Shown here piece by piece: positions 30,912-43,885 of a stretch of 64,000 nucleotides of DNA. The DNA lies in NCBI GenBank assembly GCA_037176705.1, contig CM073887.1, forward strand, positions 29,019,501-29,083,500, written 5' to 3'. The stretch comes from Molossus alvarezi (lineage: Eukaryota > Chordata > Mammalia > Chiroptera > Molossidae). Position 1 is the first letter of the stretch, and each line of letters starts with the position of its first letter. Made by a program: the position numbers and the translations under genes. Under the pieces are notes generated by a model. The model was not told the origin of the DNA, ran no database searches, and saw only the letters and a list, made by a program, of their open reading frames with translations.

Positions 30912-32983
30912 TACATCTTTAAAAAAATAATTTATTTTGAAATTACAGCTGACATACAATATTATATTAGTTTTAAATAGACAACATAGTGATTAGATGT
31001 TTATATAACTTATGAAATGAAGTTTTTTCTTATTTGTTTCTTATTCATTCAGTTGCCTATATCTTTTAATGGGAGCATTTCAGCCATTTACACTTAAAGT
31101 GATTACGGGTAGATAAGTATTTATTGCCATTTTATTCTTTATAACTATATTCTTCTGTTTCTTTTCTTTCTTTCTTCTCTTTCTACTCCCCCCCCCCCCC
31201 TTCTTCTTCTTAAAGAAGACACTTTAGCATTTCTTGTAATAATGGTTTGGTGGTGATGAACTCCTTTAGATTTTTTTTTTTTTTTAAATCTGGAGAGCTC
31301 TCTAACTCTACTTTAATTCTAAATGATAGCCTTGTTGGGTAAAGTAGTCGTGATTGTAGGTCCTTGCTTTTAACCATTTGACTCTTTTATGCCAATCGTA
31401 TCTGACCTGCAAAGTTTCTGTTGAGAAATCAGCTGACAATTGGAGAACTGTTGAGTAATTGTCTTTCTTTTGATGTTTTTAAGATTCTCTTTGTCTATAA
31501 CCTTTTACATTTTAATTATTATGTGTTTTGGTGTGGGTCTCTTTAGGTTCATCTTGTTTGGGACTCTCTGCACTTCCTAGACTTGTTTATATCCCTTCAC
31601 CAGGTTAGGGAAGTTTTCACTCATTATTTCTTCAAATAAGTTTTCAATTCCTTGCTCTCTCTTCTCTTTATAGCACTCCTATACTGCGAATATTGGCACA
31701 CTTGATGTTGTCCCAAAGGCCCATTAAAATATTCTTAATTTTTTAGATTCTTTATTTTCTTTTTGCTGTTCTTCTACTTTTTCTTCCAAATCACTGATTC
31801 AATCCTCTGCTTCATCTAGTCTCCTGTTGATTCCCTCTAACATATTCTTCATTTCAGTTATTGTAGTCTTCTTTTCTAAATGGTTCTTTTTAATGTTTAC
31901 TTTCTGCATTTTTTTGTTTTCTATCTTTTTATTAAATTTCTCACTGAGTTCTTCTATTCTTCCTCTAAGTTTTTTGAGCATCCTTGTAACCAGTGTTTTG
32001 AACTCTGCATCTGGCACATTGCTTGTCTCCATTTTGTTTAGTTGTTTTTCTTGAGCTTTGTTCTGTTTTTTCAGTTGGGACATGATTCTTGGTTCCCTCA
32101 TTTTGGCTGCCTTTCTGTGTCTGTTGCTGTGCACTAGGTATATCTGCTCTATCTCCCAGCCTTGGTAGTGGCCTTAGGTAGCAGGTGACCTGTGGGGCCC
32201 AGGGCACCATTTCCCTGGTCACCTGACCAAGTGTTCCATGTGTGTCCTTTGTTTGGATTGGGTGTGCACTCCTGTTGTAGTTGAGACTTTACTGCTGTTG
32301 GAACATCAATGGGAAGGATTGATCCTCAGACTGATTGCCTGGCTATAGGGAATGGCTGTGAGTTTAGTAGAGACACTATTGTGTAGAGGCTGACCCCAAA
32401 GAGCAGAATGCCTTTAATGGGGGCTCTGGTACCTGTTGAGGTCAATTGCTACCTGTATCTAGCCCAGTGTCACCTGGTGTGAGCTACAATGTGATGTTCA
32501 GATGGTTGCCATTTGTGCTGGGTTTGGAGATGCCTGGCAGAGGGTAAGCTGTGAACCAAGGCTGGCTGTCACTAATGCCAGGCTTGGGGCCACTTAACAA
32601 GGGAAAGGGGTCCTGCCAAGGCCTGATGCTGCTTTTTTGGAGTTTGTGAACCTTTGAGAGATTTTAGGAAAGTCTACAACTTGAGGCAAGATAGGGCAGC
32701 AGGATCTCAGACACTCACCAGATTGGGGCAAAGGGTGTCAGTCAGGTTGATGGAGTTTCCAACTGGGTGCCTGCCTGTGCCTGAAGGCTGGGCAGGGAGG
32801 ACTCAATGATGGAACAATGGCATTTCTGTCTGGGAGAAAGCTGCTCCTCTGGTCCTTACTCTGATGCCACACAATTTTGTTCCTCCCTTATGTTCCTGGT
32901 GGCTTTTTGAGCTGCTACCTCAGAGCAAGTGAGTTCATCAGGAAGTAAATTTTTGTTCAGATCCTTTAAGAGGAATGCCTGGG
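30912..32983 (-). mobile_element. Old L1, minus strand, left part (3' end, ORF2 start, ORF1, part of 5' UTR)
   Basis: From left to right the plus strand shows the complement of an old L1 3' terminus (TTATTTTGAAATTACAGCTGAC and the TGATTAGATGTTTATATAAC block, to about 31,020), then the complement of the beginning of ORF2 (GCATTTCAGCCATTTACACTT near 31,075), then ORF1 (31,220-32,134) and 5' UTR. Almost the whole of ORF2 is missing between the 3' end and the ORF2 start. The element is interrupted at 32,983 by a plus-strand L1 and resumes at 36,841. Confidence 0.85.
31220..32134 (-). pseudogene. Old L1 ORF1 relic, broken
   Basis: The reading frame from 32,134 leftwards has a Lys- and Glu-rich coiled coil (LRGRIEELSEKFNKKIE) ending with the typical MLEGINRRLDEAED motif. 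The downstream C-terminal part is recognisable only in fragments across frames. Divergence is much greater than in the ORF1 copies at 17.4-18.3 and 55.4-56.3 kb, so this element is older. Confidence 0.85.
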
Positions 32984-33899
32984 GAGTGACATCAGAGGAA
33001 TGGCAACTTGAGAGATCCCTTTTGTCTCTCCACTTGAAGTTTCAACCACCTGAACAGCCATATCTCAACAAATGATTCCCTGCTCAATGCAAAAGTAAGC
33101 CTGAGAGAACCCTACAGTGAACTATTTAAAGGTGGGCTAGTGGGGCAAAATGGGGAGGCAAAACAGGAGTGGGGCCAAAGCAGAATCCAGGAACGCAGTC
33201 CAGCAGCCTGGAACTCACGGCAGGCCTCAGTGGGGAGAGGGGAGGAATTTGGTTATTGCTGACACCCCTTTGGTTGGGAGAAACAGAGACGCAGTGTGAG
33301 TGTCCTGGGCAAAAACATAGCATGGTAGAGTGACTGTGTTTGCTGGGTGGTGGGCAATCAGACAGCAAAACAAAGCCACAAGCCTGGCCACCTCCCTTTA
33401 AACTCCCATGGATCCTCTCCCTTTGTCCTTGGAGTTGGGTTGCAGAGCACATTAACTGCAAGCAGGAGAACAAATATTGCAGAATCACATTTCTCTCTGT
33501 GCAAGGGGTACACACACTCTGTGAGCGGCTGGGTCACAGGGGGACCAATGGGGAGGACCTAAGCTGCCGTTACCAGAAGGGAAAAACAACAAAGAACCTG
33601 GAGGGATCCCCTAGCCCACCCCACCTGGCTGCATCACAGTGGAGCAGACTGCAGTTGCTGCTGGAGACAGCACTAGGATCACACAGCTAACACAAAACAA
33701 CAACAACAACAACAAACCAAACAAACCAAGTTGTGAGTCAGCGCCACCTACTGGAAAAGGATAGAAAGACCTCTTCATGTTAATCGGCCAGAGACGTGGT
33801 ATTCACACATTGATGCCTAGACAGAAGATATCAAACCATGAATAACCAAGGTAGAGAGGCAGCATGGAAATAAAACAAAAAATTTCCAGAAAACAAATA

Positions 33900-34090
33900 A
33901 GACATAGAAATATGTGAAATAAATGACAGAGAATCAAGAGTGCAGTTCTGAAAATACTCAACGAGATGCGAGAAAACACAGACAGACAATTTAGTGAGCT
34001 TAGAAAACAACTTAATGAACAAAATGAGTACTTCACCAAAGAGATTGAAATTTACAAAACCAAACAGAAATCCTAGAGATCAGTACTTTT
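33900..34090 (+). pseudogene. L1/HAL1-type ORF1 fragment
   Basis: Translated across one frame shift, the block reads NEMRENTD-like, SELRKQLNEQ and YFTKEIEIYKTKQ, the amphipathic helix preceding the ORF1 coiled coil in old L1 and HAL1. The rest of ORF1 is absent. Confidence 0.65.
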
Positions 34091-34110
34091 GTTAAAGAGA
34101 TTAATAATGA

Positions 34111-34155
34111 GTCCGGCTGGTGTTACTCAGTGGTTGAGCATCAACCTATGCACCT
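34111..34155 (+). mobile_element. Fragment of an older Ves-like SINE head
   Basis: GTCCGGCTGGTGTTACTCAG and TGGTTGAGCATCAACCTATG match the first 45 bp of the older SINE type. The body and tail are not present. Confidence 0.65.
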
Positions 34156-34339
34156 TGCATTCAAAAGAAAAAAGACTATGTACATATGAAACTTTATTTT
34201 TCATAAACCTTATGGTAACTATAGACACACACAAAACCAAAATTGAGACATTTAGCATAGAAAAAGAGGAAACAGAGGAAGAAGTTGAAATACCACTGAA
34301 CAAAAACAACAGAAAGAAACACAAAGGAAACCAATGGAA

Positions 34340-36280
34340 GGACAGAGCTACCAGAATACAAGATACAATGGCTATAGGAAATCCTCACACATCAATAATT
34401 ACCACACATACAATGGACTGAATTCACCAATAAAGAGGCACAGGGTTCCAGGTTGGATCAAAAAACAAAATCCAACCATATGCTATCTTCAGGAGACACA
34501 TCTAAGCTGCATAGATAAAGGCAGATTCAAAGTAAAAGGGTGGAGAATGATTCTCCCAGCAAATAACATCCACAGAAAAGCAGGTGCAGCCATTCTTACA
34601 TCTGACAAATTAGATTTCAAGATAACAAGAGACAAAGATGGACCTTTTATAATGATAAAGGAGATACTACAGCAAGAAGACATAACGCTTCTCAATATAT
34701 ATGCACCCAATCAGGGTTCACTGAAATATGTACAACAACTACTCACAGAACTAAAGGGAGAAACAGACCAAAACACAATCATAGTTGGGGACCCAAATAC
34801 TCCTTTGACAGCTCAAGATAGATTATCCAAACAGAAAATCAGTGAAGAAATATCGGCCTTAAGTGACACACTAGACCAAATGGACATAATTGACCTTTAC
34901 AGAGCCCTACCTCACAGAACATCAGATTACACATTCTTCTCCAGTGCACATGGAACATTCTCAAGGATAGACCATATGTTGGGTCACAAAACTAATGCAA
35001 GAAGATTGAAATTATACCAAGCATAATGGTATAATTTCAATGATGCCTTGAAATTAGAAATCAACTGCAAAAAGAAAGTAAAGAAACTCACAAACATGCG
35101 CAGATTAAAAAACATACTACTAAAAAATAATTGGGTCAAAGAATAAATAAAAGGTGAAATCAAAAGAGGATGACAGTGCAACATATCAAAACTTCTGGCA
35201 TGCAGTGAAAGACTAATAAAAAGGAAGTTTATATCATTGCAGGCCTATTTCAAGAAACAAGAGAAAGCCCAAGTTAACAATCTAGCATTGCATCTTAAAG
35301 AATTAGAAAAAGAAGAGCAAAAGCAACCCAAAATAATCAGAAGAAAAGAAATAATAAAAATTAGAGCAGAATTGAATGAAATAGAGAACAAAAAGACTAT
35401 ATAAAAAAATTAATACAACAAAGAGCTGATTCCGTGAAAAGATTAATAAAATTGATTAACCCTTGCCTAGACTCACTTAGGAAAAAAGAGAAAAGACTCA
35501 TATAAACAATATCTGAAATGAAAGAGAAGACACCACAGACATTACAGAAATACAAAAGATCATGCTAGAATACAATGAAAGACTATATGCCACTAAATTT
35601 AATAACCTAAAAGAAATAGATAAGTTCCTAGAGATATGTAACTTTCCTAGTCTGAATAGTAAAGAAATGGAAAAATCTAACTAGACTAATAAACAGTGAG
35701 GAAATTAAAACAGCCATCAAAAACGTCCCCAAAAATAAATTCCAGGACCAGATAGCTTCACTAGTGAATTCTTCCAAACAATCAAAGAAGATTTGATATT
35801 TACTCTTCTCAAAGCCTTCCAAAAAATTGAAGGGGCAGTACTGCCTAACACTTCTTTTGAAGCCAACATAACTCTGATACCAAACCTTGGCAAAGATAAC
35901 ACTAAAAAGGAAAACTACAGACCAATATCTCTGATGGAAATATCTAAACAAAACTAGCAAGTTGAATACAACAATACATTTAAAAAAAATACATCACAAT
36001 CAAGTGGGGTTTATTCTAGGGACACGAGGATGATTCAACATACTCCAATCAATGTACTATACCACATCAACAAAACAAAGGATAAAAATCAAATGTTTTA
36101 TCAATAGATGCAGAAAAGGCATTTGATAAGATACGTCTATTTATACTCAAAACATTCAAAATAGGTAAAGAAGGAAAGTACCTCCACATAATAAAGGTTA
36201 TACATGACAAACCCTCAGCCAATATCATAACAGTTAAAAACGCAAGTCCTTTTCCCGAAAATCAGTAACAATACAAGGAT
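34340..36280 (+). pseudogene. Old L1 ORF2 relic: endonuclease and partial reverse transcriptase
   Basis: The frame to 35,026 has LQETHL, GDPNTPL (GDFN in active nucleases, so the conserved Phe is changed), SAHGTFSRIDHMLGH and ends before the SDH motif. Reverse transcriptase sequence follows in shifting frames with the GVYSRDTR-like and AEKAFD-like regions (35,900-36,130) and is cut at about 36,280. No active enzyme is possible. Confidence 0.85.
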
Positions 36281-36840
36281 GGCAGTTTCTCAAAAAACTA
36301 AAAACATGACCCAGCAATCCCTCTGCGTATCTACCCAAAAACTAAAAAAAATTTATTCACAAAGATATATGCACCCCTATGTTCATGGCAGCATTATTTA
36401 TGGGGGCCAAAACATGAAAACTGCTGATGTGTCCTTTAGTAGATGATTGGATAAAGCAGATGTGGTACATATATACCATGGAATACTACTCAGCCATAAG
36501 AAATGATGAAAAACTGCTATTTGTGATAACATGGATGGACCTTAAGAGTATAATGCTAAGTAAAATAAATCAGCTGTAAAAAGCTAAGAACCATAGGATT
36601 TCACTTGTATGTGGGATATAAAACAAACTCAGAGATGCAGGCAGCTAACAGTATGGTTGGCTACCAGAGGGGAGGTGGCGGAGAAGCTAGAGGGTAAAGG
36701 AGGCCAAATATATGGTGACAGGAGATGATCTGACTATGGGTGGTGGGTACACAATGTGATATACAGATCATGTATCATAGTAATGTACACTTGAATCCTA
36801 TATGACCCAATACAGTTAATTAATAATAATAATTATAAAA

Positions 36841-37226
36841 AGGAATGCCTGGGACTCCAGACGCCCTCTATCTCACTCAGCTGCCGTCCCCACTGGTTTT
36901 CACAGCCACAAGTTAGAGTGTCTTCTTTTCCTGGGTTGGGAGGCCTGGTGTGAGGCTGGGACTTCTTGTTCCTCAGGGAGAAACTAGCTGAGATACCCCT
37001 CCCATTTCCTAATGGCTACATCATGGGTGTGGGCCTGCCTCTTCTGTATCTCTGCTCTGCCTACCAGTTTGATGTGGCTCCTTTTGTGTGTCCTCAGTTA
37101 TCACATTTTTGTTCAGAAAATCTTCAGGTGGTTCTCGTGATGGTTGTTTGTAGTTTAGTTGTAATTTTGATGTGATTGTGGGAGGAGGCGAGCAGGAGGT
37201 TTACCTACTCCGCCTTCTTGATAGGT
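36841..37226 (-). mobile_element. Old L1, minus strand, right part (5' UTR start)
   Basis: This continues the element broken at 32,983. At its right end the minus strand begins TATCAAGAAGGCGGAGTAGG, the well known first bases of an old L1 5' UTR, so the 5' end is complete. Confidence 0.85.
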
Positions 37227-37251
37227 CTTGTTGTTGTTGTTGTTGTTGTTG

Positions 37252-37499
37252 TTTTTTATCCTCACCCGAGGACATTTTTCCATTTTTTGTACAGATAGAG
37301 TGGGAGGGAGAGAGAGGAAGGGAGAGAGAGAGAGAGAAACATCGACGTGAAAGGGACACATCTAGTGGCTGCCACCTGCACGACCAACCAGGGCCGGGGA
37401 CAAACTGCAACCGAAGTACGTGCCCTTAGCGGGAACCGAACCCGGGTCTCTCTGGACCGCAGGCCGACGCTCTAACCACTGAGCTAAACTGGCCAGGGC
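37252..37499 (-). mobile_element. Young-type Ves-like SINE, minus strand
   Basis: A (TTG)n run at 37,227-37,252 leads into TTTTATCCTCACCCGAGGAC, a GA body, ACATCGACGTGAAAGGGACA and the complements of the B box (GGGAACCGAACCCGGG) and A box. It sits directly beside the L1 5' end. Another TTG run follows on the right (37,504-37,514), probably part of the target duplication. Confidence 0.95.
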
Positions 37500-38110
37500 T
37501 TTTTTGTTGTTGTTTTTTAATGAGCCAGATTCCCTCAGCGTCTTTGAGATCCATTATCTTTTCATGTGAAGTCCCTGGTAGGAGTCACGAATCCACCTGC
37601 CAGGGAGGGCCCATTGCCTGTCTCTGCTCCCATGCTCAGCCACAGATCCCAGACACAGGAAGGCCAGGGACTCAAAAAATGTAATCTTTGAATTATGTAT
37701 TGTTTTTAATAAGCAATGCCTTTCTCATCTTTAAAATAATTGACTACATGGTTGAACCAATGCTATTTCATCTCAATATTGCAATCAGTTAATCCCATTT
37801 ATTTCATCTGCTCATGATAATTCTTACTGTTCTGGTTATTTGCTGCTGGGTAAAAATTACATTGTATGAGATTTGACTTCATTGTTTTTCTGTTTCTCAT
37901 TTGTATGCCAAGTTCCCTGAATTTTTAGACAGGAGACATACAATTTTTTCCTAAGTTTGTAACTCTAGAGTTTCTTCTTCTGTAAAATTGTTAACGTATG
38001 TGGCTTAGTTTTTGAGAACTTCCTGGCTCTGTTCCCTCACCTATTTTTTTGTGATCTTCTTTATTCTTTGTCTTTGTTTGTCCCTCTTGTGTTACATTTT
38101 AGATCTGTTT
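37500..38110. other. Intergenic DNA, nothing recognised
   Basis: No repeat or exon is supported after the SINE. The 37,535-37,680 stretch is somewhat GC-richer but I see no match. Confidence 0.45.
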
Positions 38111-38539
38111 TTAACAGTTTTTTCTCCAAATGGACCTTTGTCTTGAAAGTGAGTCGTGGTTAGTTTTGAGCATTTGTGAGGCACAAACTACATTTTCTCC
38201 TTCAGACCTCATCGTAACCCTTTGTGCTGAACTGCTGTTGGAGTTTGTGGCCCCTTGCACTGCTGAAACCAGCTTACCAATTTTGATCGAATAACTAGCG
38301 GTTATATTAAAGACCTTAGGTCTGTCAGACGTTCCATTTTCCACGCACAAACACTGATTCCACGTAGGTTTTGCTATTGTTGGTGGTTTAATCTTCTTCC
38401 TTTTATATTTTGTATGTAAGAATATGTTTCTACCTAATATTATCATACACATTTTTCCATAGTGTTTCTTTGTCTTGGTTTGTTTGTCCTGTTTGATTTC
38501 ATTGAAGAATTTAGACCATTTCAAAAGCTCTGCTAGCAC
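38111..38539 (-). other. Unassigned 142-codon open frame
   Basis: The minus-strand frame is open for 142 codons outside any repeat I recognise. Its translation is basic (many Lys and Arg), with a Lys-rich stretch (KYKRKKIK), a potential N-glycosylation site (NIT in FNITASY) and no transmembrane segment. It holds several CpG, unlike most of the window. I recognise no family. It may be a decayed retrocopy, LTR-internal sequence or chance. No splice sites or codon bias can be judged by eye. Confidence 0.2.
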
Positions 38540-38674
38540 TACTCCTCTTACCAGAATCTCAGTGCGAAGAACTTTTTATGAAACGTACCCCCATCTTGTC
38601 ATTCGATCTTGCCATAGTCTAAACTGGCCCTTGTACCAGGGTAATCCTTTTATCTTTTTCTTGTTTATACATTA

Positions 38675-38800
38675 TTTAGTAAATTTTGTTGAGTGACATC
38701 TAAAGGTACTTTTCTAAGTGCTAGCAGAATAAACAAATAAGTTATGAGAAATACCCTTGCTCTCAAGTTGAGGGTGTGTGGGGTAGATGCATTAAGAAAT
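38675..38800 (-). repeat. L2 3' end relic, minus strand
   Basis: TTGAGTGACATCTAAAGGTA, CTTTTCTAAGTGCTAGCAGA and ATACCCTTGCTCTCAAGTTG follow the complement of the L2 3' end (TATTGAGCACCTACTATG, CTGTTCTAGGTGCTGGGG, CCCTGCCCTCATGGAG). Confidence 0.5.
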
Positions 38801-39082
38801 ATTTTCAATATAATAAATGCACATAGGATCTTTCCACTTTGCCTACCCAGTAACTCCTTTTCTTTCTTCCGGCTTGTTTCCCACACTGTCTCTTCTCTGA
38901 AAGTCTCCTGGCAGCCCTTCTTCCTACAGCTCATCACCTCCCTTCCAAAAGGCACACGATACAATTAGGCATCTATCTTATTATTAATTTTTTTTAAAGA
39001 CAGTGTGAAAAAATGACTTGCAACTGTGATATATCTGTCTTTTCTTACCCTTAGAACCCTTAGAATTTGGGTTACTTTCTTC

Positions 39083-39278
39083 TTTAAAGAAATGGTTTTA
39101 TTGATTTTAGAGAGAGAGAGAGAATCATCGATGTGAGAGAGATACATCAGTTGGCTGCCTCCTTCAAGCCCCCTTCTGGGGATTGAGCCCACAACCCAGG
39201 AATGTGTCCAGACTGGGAATTGAATGATCTTTTGGTGCATGGGATGATGCTCAATCAAGCAAACCACTCTGGCCAGGG
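39083..39278 (-). mobile_element. Older Ves-like SINE, minus strand
   Basis: TTTTATTGATTTTAGAGAGAG, GCATCGATGTGAGAGAGA-like block, TTGAGCCCACAACCCAGG and the head CCACTCTGGCCAGGG appear in order. Flanks GAATTTGGGTTACTTTCTT and GAATTTTTGTTTCTTA resemble a decayed target duplication. Confidence 0.85.
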
Positions 39279-39285
39279 TGAATTT

Positions 39286-42200
39286 TTGTTTCTTAAAGTG
39301 ACTTCTTTTTTCTTTATCTCCAACACAATAAAATGTGTACCACATAGCTATGGCTAAATCTCTACTGAGTGACTTTGATGGATTAAAGTATGGTAAAAAA
39401 AAAAAATCAGAAGAAAAATAAGTAATTTCATTCAGAAAATACAAGGAAGTTTCACAAAGTGCTTTTGGTCTGGGTCTTGAAATCTTGAATAATCATTAGG
39501 TATTTGGGAAAGGAGGATACTGTATTTTCTTTATAACCATTATCTTTCTTCAGAAATAGGTATTTTATCTTTACCTAGTGTTTAAATTCCTTATAAACAT
39601 ATTTTCTTTGTGGACTAGCTTACCAGTGAATTAAATAAATATCCTAAAGAAATTCCTCTTAAGTAATGTACCCAATGTACTTTTAAAGTTCAAAGTTCAG
39701 TGAAACTATAAATATAGAATTAACATAAATTGATTCTTGTTTAGAATCATTTGTGGCAATCTGAAGTTGATTCAGTTATCAGAATAATGTCACTATGAGC
39801 TGATATAATCATTTCATAAAAATGTCCTTTTTAGCTCTCAATTATCTGAGTGCTTTTTGGTTTTCAAAGGCTACGTTCATTTTTTCCCTCCAAAGGACTC
39901 AATGACATTATATGTTTCCTTCACAGTGTCTCTGAATGGCTATTCTTCCTCCCTTTAGACTCTCCTCTCTATGGATTAGTGCCTTCTGATTCTTTTTCTC
40001 CAAATTAAACATGAAAAATCATTTTAGAGTCTTGTGCTTTACACTTTCATACATTGAATCATTCCCTGGCCAACATTACCTATATGAATCATATTTTTAC
40101 TCAAAAACTTGCCCAAATTGCTGTTTTTTCTCATAACCTGTTAGTCACAGATTCAATATAAATGCAATTGTATTTTACAGAAAGACAACTCATAACTTTT
40201 TAAGAGTTAAAAAGCCCATGATGATTAATTTAGAATGGGATTTGTAAACTCATGGCTTAATAATTCTATAACCATTTACTATACTTGGGCAGCTTATCAA
40301 AATCCAATATGCAGTCTCGCTAGACTCTCATCACCACTTAACTCCCCTCTCCTAACCCACACGCATATTGATTCAAGTATGCACTTTCAGTACAGAATCA
40401 GAAAACAGAAATATTGGTGAGAACTTGTATATTCTTCATCAAATTAGGGCACGCGCACACTGAGAAATATGGTAGAGGGTGTGGTCCCAAGAGCTGGAAA
40501 TTTCCACTCTGATTATTCGTGATCACTGAAACGACATAAGCATGTTGTGTGTATGTGGAAATGTGTATTTTCTGGCACTTGCATAACAATGGCTGGATTT
40601 CCCTTGTCCCCTGAAAGTTAACTTTACTACAAAGGTATAAAAAGAAAGAAAATCCCACATTATTTCAGAAATATATTTTATATGCTTATCTAAATATGTT
40701 TAAATAGTGTTAATCTAAACAGTGATGAACATAAAAAATTAATAGTCATGATGATCATTTTAAATTTATAACTTATCAAAAATTAATCTTGGTCATTGCA
40801 TCCTTAAAATTATATAAACTGTACCAGGTAGATAGCTTTATATTATTATTTTAGTATAGTATATTTGATTTATTTTTAACCAATTAGATAAATAAAAGTC
40901 ATGAGGTTTCAGTAAATAGCTTAAGGTAGTATATCGAGTCACAGATGGTAAAAGGTTTGAACTCATGCTTTGTTTCTTACATAGCTCTTTCCTTGATACC
41001 AGACTGTGTGGTGTGTAGTACTATGTGCAATTCAGGTGTGGAAGATCTCCAAGCCCATAGATCCAAGTCTCAAATTCCTAAAATGACGTAAGTCTTGCTT
41101 CATTTGGATGAATTGTTCAAAATTATTCACATGGAATGCTGTGTAAATAAAAGAAAACTACGGTTTATGTTAAAAAATACTTTATAGTCTATCACCCAGC
41201 ACTTCCCACAGTGATGTGATCACAAGGCATTTATGTAGGAAGGTTTATCGTGTGCTAGTATCTCAGATAGCTAAGGGTCCTTAAAAAACCATGTGTGAGG
41301 TTAAGTCATCTATCGCCTCCACTGAATTACTCTCATCTTGAGTTTCTGTCTATTAATATTGTTTCTATATTGTTCACCAACACATTCCTTTCTTAGGAGC
41401 TGTAGATGAAAATAACATTTTGATAATTTTCTTAAAAACTTGGTCTTGGTATATTTTTAATTTAAATTATGTTTTGCTTTCAGAAATATTTATACTGTTA
41501 GGTCCCCTTATACGCAAGCCCTTAATATAATTTTGCCACTTAATATTTTTAAGCCTTAGAATTTCTTTTATAAATCAACTGAGTCACATTGTCACATGAT
41601 TTTGAGTTGGTAGTTAATAGAGAGAGAAACCAATACTACTTGCAGAGAGAGAGAGAAAATGAAATGCTTCAGGAGGGCATTTAAAGATGAAAATTGCTTC
41701 TGAAAGTAAAACTAGAGATCACTTTTAAGCTACTTTTGACTGCTAAGCTAAATTGGAAATAGCCTTAGAAAGTGGAATAAATTGCCCAAAGAAAGTAGAC
41801 ACACCACTTTAGAATGAATAACACATCAGTATATATCTTCATCCTAATGGTGCAGCAGAATGCCTTTAAAAAGCATGCTCAGTTGCTGTTTGGGAGGCTC
41901 TGTGCTATTTTCATTAGAATAAGAAAACTTACAGAATTAATAAGGCAATGACACAATCAGATTGTAATACTGCTTTCTTTGAATTTCCTAAATCATTTAC
42001 ATTACAAACATAGAACTAATATCTTTGGAGAATTAACTAGACTCCTAGAGGTTAAATTGAGCATCAGCCCGAGACCAGAGGAGTTCCTTAGCAACCCATA
42101 TTGCTCAAGTATTTAATATATGCAACACCTGCATCAAGTCTCATGGTGGAAGATGAAAGACATGATAACTACTGAGGAGGCTGAAGTATAAATCTGGGGT

Positions 42201-43885
42201 TAAATAGACTCCAATCTATCAAATATACTGTAATCTATCAAAGTACTCATCAACCAGAACACAAAAACATTTTATGAGCTACATAGATAACAATTGAAAC
42301 AGAGCACTGAGAATTTATTCCTTAAGCAACCATAATATTTATAAAATAATTTCCATAAGGTATATGCATAATTTGTGTAGAAACTGTAATTTTAGGTGGT
42401 TTGTTTTCTTCACCAAATTCCCAAGCCATCGTTGGTCTAGTCTGTGCCCGAAAACCAACAATATGAAGTGATAAAAGGAGCCACTCCCCACGTGGGCAAC
42501 TCTGGCTGCCTGAACGTTTCTTCTCTTCCTTTCTTTCATAGAACTTTCCAAAAGTATATACTATGTACTTGTTTTTGGTAAAATTACCTTATTAAAATAT
42601 ATACCTTTATTCAAACAGGAAATTTTAGGAAGATATGCCCATTTGAGGCTAACTCATACTGTCACTTTGATGCCTAGCACAGTTCTGATACATCACTGAA
42701 ATTCAGTAAATAATCTATGAAATGAAGTCTATTTACTTGTAAATTCACCAGCTAGTCCCAATTTCATCCTTGTAGACTTTCAAAACAAGTCTATCATTGT
42801 AGTAATTCAAATGAAGTTATTGTGAAAGAGAGAGATGGTTTTTCTCGGTATTATTTAGGATTGGGTTCTTCTTTGACAGACAAAATAACAGTAGCATAAA
42901 AGAGACAGAACTGAATTTCTTTCTCATGAAAAATCTGGAAGAAGACACTCATGTCAAATGATCTCATGACATCTAAGATCCTTACAGCATTGTTCAGAAC
43001 TGTGGCTGTTTTAAATCAAACCTTTTGTTACAGCTTGTAATGTTTCTGCATAAACTCTATACACTCTTCAAATTTCCCAAAATATATCTCCTGCTTCCTC
43101 TGTTTTTGTCCCTCAACACAATCTTTACTTCAACTGCACTTATCACAGACCACTCATTTATTGTCCTACCAGCACTTGCTCCCATTGAGGCTGACGCTAA
43201 ATGCTTTGTGTTTCATGAAGATGCATCTATTCTGATCTTTTTGGTCAGAGATGACCATCCTGTTCTCTAGATTTATAAGGCAGTGTATCTACTTATCAAA
43301 AAATGTACCTCATTCTACTTGTCAAAATAGATGAGTGTGTGTGTGTGTGTGTGTGTACACATATATATGTAATTTTAGAAGTTATTCTGAACAATCCTAG
43401 CAGAGTGTCTCACATAGAGTATGCATTCAAATACTTTTGGACAAAATATACTCTTACATCACTTTGTCTATTAAGCTGTTATGTGGTGCATTCCTGTCAA
43501 ATGTATGAATTAATTGTGTATGCTATTGGTATATTCAGCTGTTATTTATCCTGGTAACTGATTTCAAGTTATGTCACTGTTGTTATATAAACAAGGAATG
43601 TGCCTTCCTCTTATGAACTCATAGGGTGTTTGTAAAAAGTCTATACATGGTTAGAAAAAATATTATACTTTTATGATGATATTATTGTGCTAGAAATACC
43701 TGTTACAGTGCTGCTGTACCCACGGACCTCCTAAGGGAAGCTGCCTTGAGCTTGATGGACAGCCCAGCTGAAGTAACAAATTGTGTTTTATACATCAACA
43801 AAAACACTTTTCCAAATCTGTGCACAAACCTGTGTATTAGAAGTTATTATCCTATAAACATATCTTTCTAATTTTCTTTCTCACC
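39286..43885. other. Long repeat-poor AT-rich block
   Basis: No SINE or L1 is seen in this 4.6 kb. A (GT)n run is at 43,335-43,356. The 42,865-43,020 part (AATAACAGTAGCATAAAAGA) faintly resembles an ancient repeat. No host exon can be supported; frames are short and without domains. Confidence 0.45.

Larger units (their letters stand above)
32984..36840 (+). mobile_element. Old L1, plus strand, nested in another L1
   Basis: The element starts GAGTGACATCAGAGGAATGG (5' UTR), passes an ORF1 N-terminal relic (33,900-34,090), a small SINE-head fragment, an ORF2 endonuclease block and part of the reverse transcriptase, then jumps near 36,280 to the ORF2 C-terminal end and 3' UTR, ending in an AT-rich tail. 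At 3.86 kb it is about 2 kb shorter than the full-length L1 here, because of internal deletions. Target duplications of 13 bp bracket it. Confidence 0.88.
32971..36853. repeat. Target-site duplication of the nested L1
   Basis: AGGAATGCCTGGG occurs at 32,971-32,983 and 36,841-36,853, exactly bracketing the plus-strand L1. It marks the boundaries of the nested element and proves insertion into the minus-strand L1. Confidence 0.92.

Noticed and set aside
33126..33690. 129- and 116-codon frames as possible exons
   Set aside because: They are in the 5' UTR of the nested plus-strand L1 between its target duplications.
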